Assembly (NCBI GenBank): GCA_024305405.1
Contig: JAKNDB010000107.1
Location: 4,882,501-4,946,500 of the forward strand
Length of the DNA: 64,000 nucleotides
Direction: 5' to 3'
Origin: Dirofilaria immitis
Lineage: Eukaryota; Nematoda; Chromadorea; Rhabditida; Onchocercidae
Positions 60,499 through 64,000 of the stretch are shown here, piece by piece (position 1 is the first letter of the stretch; every line of letters starts with the position of its first letter). The notes under the pieces were generated by a model. The model searched no databases and was not told the DNA's origin. It saw nothing but the letters and a program-made list of their open reading frames with translations. The position numbers and the translations under genes were made by a program.

Positions 60499-62284
60499 GT
60501 GATGAATATATGATGGTTCATCAAAATATTGTACAACTGGCATTTGAGTGGAAGATCGCGAGATAAATTTAGGATAGAAAACGTTTCGAGAATATTGAAT
60601 ATGTGATGAAGATGGTTCTATCTGATGTAAAACACGTATCGTTGGAATAGATGATCTACTAGAAGTTTCATTAGTAGCTACATCTGAAACTCGTAATAGT
60701 TATTGTAATTTAATATTTAATGAAAGAAATGTTTCGAAAAAAAAACTATTTACATTTTAATATTTCTTTAGTATATTCTAAATGTAATTCTATTCTTGTC
60801 TAATTATTGAATAATAAATTCCTTTAGTACCATATTTAGTAATGAAATAAATAAATTTAAAATCTTAAAAACAATATTAACTTTCATGAAAAAGTTTCTA
60901 TATTCAATAACATAACTGCAACAAAATATTTTATGATAACTCATAAACCTTTTTTCGTTTTTTCAGTAACTTTTATATTACTAATGACTAAGTTAATGTT
61001 ATAAGAAATAGTAATAACTAATTAATGTCTCTTCTGATGATTGCTGCATAATTCATTTTCTTATTAATTAGATATTTAATGAACAAGTGAAGTTTTAATA
61101 ATTACTTGTGTAAGAATTGTGACAATATTTTGACTGATAATTGTTATTTATAGTTTCACATTTATTCTCATGCAATTCTGTAGCAATAATTTCATTTGCA
61201 AATATATTTCTGCCACAATCTAAAGGAAAAACAATTTCTAGCAAAAAGTGAAGGAATTTCAATTACTAAAAACCATTTCAAATCATGATAAATTATTATA
61301 TAGAGATTATAAAAGGAATGAAATCTTATAGAACTGTCATCAGTGCTTTTGTTTTTTAATAATTATGAATGAGCAATTTATGGTTATAAAGAATTCATTC
61401 CAATTTGCAAAAAATAAAAATTACTCTCAAAGATTTTTGTTTAACGAGAAAAGTTAAATTCAGAAGAAAATATGAAATCGCCAACTTTTTCAATTTGAAA
61501 TATCAAAATGCAAAATAAAAAATTGATTATTAAGAGTTGCTTACATTGATGTAATTAAATTTGGATATTCATTAGCTGGGTGTAATAAAATAAATTGAGC
61601 CTAATTAAAATTAAATATTCACATTTGTTTAAATAATTAAATTTGAGAATAATTATTCTTATTTGAACAAAAATTTTTTGATTTTATTTTTCAGTTGATT
61701 TAGTTTGATAGATAAATTCAATGTTATTATAATTCTAATAGATTATCAGATATATTGAAGCGAAATTTTAGGATTTTGTTGCTAAAATCTTGACGAAGAT
61801 TCCAAGAGGTGATGAAGTATAATTTCGGATAAATTAAATTTAGGAAAAATAATTTAATAAGAGGTGGAAAAAATAAGAAGAAAAAGAAATATTTCAAAAC
61901 TAAAGATGATAAATTTTTTTAATGAGAATTATTGTTGTTTTTTATTAAATTTGTCAAATATTCTGATTTAAGGTCTCGAATAGTTTTATGACTTAAATTT
62001 AAAAGGTAAAATGTTGAAGTTAAGCAATCTCTCAAACGTTTTGATTTTCAAAAGTAGCTTAGATCTAAGCTTAGATCCCAAATATACGCTAGGAAGAAGT
62101 ACTTTTAATCTTAATCTAAGATTCCTAATCATTTCATAACTTACGGTCTTTGAATTATTGTTTATCATTATCACAGCAATTAAAGAAAAAAACAAAACTA
62201 GCCGTCATCATTATAATAATGAGCTGCAGTCTCCCAATGATCAATTGATTGATCACCAAGTTTTGTTGGTGTACGCAATGACAT
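58974..62284 (-). CDS. elt-3: GATA-type zinc-finger transcription factor, ELT-3-like
   Basis: DNA-binding factor of the GATA family, nuclear. Exons: 62284-about 62203 ([20 protein letters not shown]), 60683-60443, 60244-60164, 59821-59660, 59365-59279, 59076-58974. A single CX2CX17CX2C finger is split by one intron: [19 protein letters not shown] then [17 protein letters not shown], followed by a short basic tail ([10 protein letters not shown]) and the stop. The [11 protein letters not shown] form matches the C. elegans ELT-3/ELT-6/EGL-18 type rather than ELT-2; ELT-3 acts in hypodermis. The N-terminal half is low-complexity, with 14 consecutive His (60463-60504) and an Asn-rich run. ATG follows a TTTCAG acceptor directly, suggesting trans-splicing. 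Phases between exons 2/3 and 4/5 do not agree as read, and exons between 60.7 and 62.2 kb may be missing. Confidence 0.8.
60463..60504 (-). repeat. trinucleotide repeat encoding a 14-His run
   Basis: On the plus strand (ATG)12 followed by GTG ATG; on the coding strand CAT CAC (CAT)12, fourteen His codons, within exon 2 of the GATA-factor gene. Confidence 0.9.
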
Positions 62285-63439
62285 CTGAAATTTAAAGTAA
62301 TAAATAAAAAATGAATTAAGATATTAAATTTCTGAAAAAGAATATAAGTGAAAAAAAGAAATTTTTGTTATAGTAATTTTAAACTCATTTTTAATGACGA
62401 TGTGTAAAAAAATAGAGATAAATATGAATTTTAAAATTTTCGTAATAAAAATAAATCTCAGAGATTTTTTCATTTTTCATTAAAGCAAAGATTTTCATTC
62501 ATCTTTTTTTATAAAAGCTTATCTATTTAATTATTCTTTTAGTTTGGAAAAAATTTTTTTTGTTGTAGCTTAATTAATAATAAATCTTTAAGAAATTATT
62601 TTTTAAAAAGTAATTGAGCAATCAAAATTTCAATTTTTTTCGTACTCCTAATTCGTTAAAAGTTTTATCACCTCTTAGTTGTAGAATTTTTAGATAAAAC
62701 TTTTATTACGTGTAAAAATTTTTTAGAAAGAAATGAGCAGATATCTAGTAGAAGCATAATATCAAAGTAATTAGGATTATCACTATGTGAGCGGAAAACT
62801 TGAAGATGATTTAATTACCGTTTATTATCTTATCTTATCAGATTCATAAATCAGATCATCTTCAATCACAGCTTTTCTACCGTATCTGTTAGTATAACAA
62901 AATATTTGCTAATCGATTACTAATCATTTTTTGTCTTAATTTATATATTAATGATAATCTTATGTCTGAAATGTAATCAATTACTAAATCTCTATAATTA
63001 AGCATTAAATTATTAGTAAGAAATTTGAAATTCATTTCTAATAAGGCTAAAGTTCGTTCCATTATTAAATATATAAATTAACTGAGTCGAAAACCGTTAC
63101 AACAACGACTTTTTTCCCAAAATATACAATAATCTGCAAATTTTATATCTAAAAACCAAATTTTGTGTTTCATATCGAAATTCTACACTTAAGGGATATG
63201 CGACTGCAAGTAGAAATGAAAATGAAAATTTTTTTAAACTATGAAAATATTAGGAATCAACAACAGTAATAAAAAAAAATTTAGAAAGAAAGATGATGTA
63301 CCGATCGGTATCTGTCATTGCAAAAGTTAAACTAAGGTGTAAACAGAAGCAACCAGAAGCACATTTTTAAAAACGGAAATTTGAATGATCCTTGTTGATT
63401 TCAAATTTGATATTTGGTACTTGAAATCATTTGTATGGC
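62285..63439. other. region upstream of the GATA-factor gene
   Basis: AT-rich sequence with no recognised exon. It should contain the promoter of the GATA gene. A GATAAGATAAG-like cluster is present near 62828-62842 on the opposite strand (TTATCTTATCTTATC), which could bind GATA factors but is also expected by chance in such sequence. Confidence 0.4.
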
Positions 63440-63547
63440 TTATTCATTCTCATGTATCGGCATGTCTTTTAAATTTCCTTCACCATCCATGGAATCGCCA
63501 AACGATACGTCATTCTCGTTGACAAATGTGTCAGTCACTTCATCATA
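63440..63547 (-). CDS. possible C-terminal exon of a gene running off the right edge
   Basis: On the minus strand a 35-codon open segment ends in a stop at 63440 and reads YDEVTDTFVNENDVSFGDSM then DGEGNLKDMPIHENE. It is acidic and has balanced codon use, unlike the flanking AT-rich sequence. An acceptor-like TTTTTAG lies about 30 bases upstream, but one in-frame TGA falls between it and this segment. Family unknown. Confidence 0.3.
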   Translation of the reverse strand, partial: YDEVTDTFVNENDVSFGDSMDGEGNLKDMPIHENE

Positions 63548-64000
63548 TCAAAAATGTTTCACCCATATCTAAAAACTGTTTATAAACATAGATTACTAAG
63601 TTATATATATTTATACATCACTTTTCTTACTGATTATAAATTTTCGCCTATTTCTATCTTGAGCCTATTCAAACAATTATATTTGTTCTCATAGCTAGTT
63701 TCAACTTACAAATAATTCTTTCCAGTTATTTCATTGAGAAAAGAAAGGAGAAATTATAGTAAACGTATTTATTATTTACTATAATATTCAAATTATATAA
63801 TAAATGCGAAAGTTTTAATTGAAATTTTAAAATTATTTCAAAATGGGATAAAATAACTGCTCATTTTATATTTAAATTTTCTTCTTTTTACTTTAATATA
63901 AATCTCTTATTATATATCAAATTGTTATTGTTTTCAAAACTTTTTTATTTTTAATCGTTTATAATAATTATTATTATTCTTTAAAAATCACAAATAATTT

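Noticed and set aside
1..64000. Bacterial endosymbiont or viral insertion
   Set aside because: No prokaryotic-type operons, ribosome-binding sites, or replicase, integrase or transposase motifs were seen; all recognised genes are intron-containing nematode genes.

Overview
This is a window of nuclear DNA from a nematode. The evidence is long AT-rich noncoding DNA, genes split by many small GT-AG introns, and several start codons placed directly after a splice acceptor that has no visible upstream coding exon (the expected look of spliced-leader trans-splicing). The protein families are also typical: an ALG-1/2 microRNA Argonaute, an ELT-3-like GATA factor, an MSP-domain protein and EB/cysteine-rich secreted proteins. 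A clade III (spirurid or filarial) worm is a reasonable guess, but nothing here proves the species. I see no bacterial, viral or plasmid genes, CRISPR array, rRNA or tRNA.

Layout. 1.8-6.5 kb and 9.5-15.5 kb (minus): two tandem SLC19-family (folate/thiamine carrier) genes, nine exons each, with six exons identical in length. 16.5-20.7 kb (plus): an importin-alpha-like armadillo-repeat protein without an obvious importin-beta-binding region. 21.5-27.6 kb (plus): a secreted protein with a PAN-like N-terminus, a long Gln-rich tandem-repeat region and a C-terminal thrombospondin type 1 domain. 29.9-37.0 kb (minus): an 18-exon secreted cysteine-rich protein. 38.5-39.4 kb (minus): the TRAPP subunit TRAPPC1/Bet5, whose promoter and start codon are duplicated as an inverted repeat. 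39.9-44.8 kb: intergenic, with GA/TC microsatellites. 44.8-51.5 kb (plus): the Argonaute, 19 exons, about 990 residues, catalytic tetrad intact. 54.5-56.1 kb (plus): an MSP-domain/coiled-coil protein. 59.0-62.3 kb (minus): an ELT-3-like GATA factor with a 14-His run. The right edge may hold the last exon of another gene.

The most consequential observation concerns data quality. Nearly every recognisable gene, including essential conserved ones (Argonaute, TRAPPC1, importin-alpha), is broken by one-base length changes inside homopolymer runs, mostly one base too short. Restoring one base each time recovers both the family motif and the intron phase. This points to uncorrected consensus errors rather than pseudogenes, and it explains why no full-length open frames are visible. 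The genes do not form an obvious pathway; apart from the SLC19 duplication they look like independent neighbours. I did not find a convincing new biological system. The best biological leads are the inverted duplication of the TRAPPC1 start region, the unusual importin-like gene and the repeat-rich TSP1 protein.
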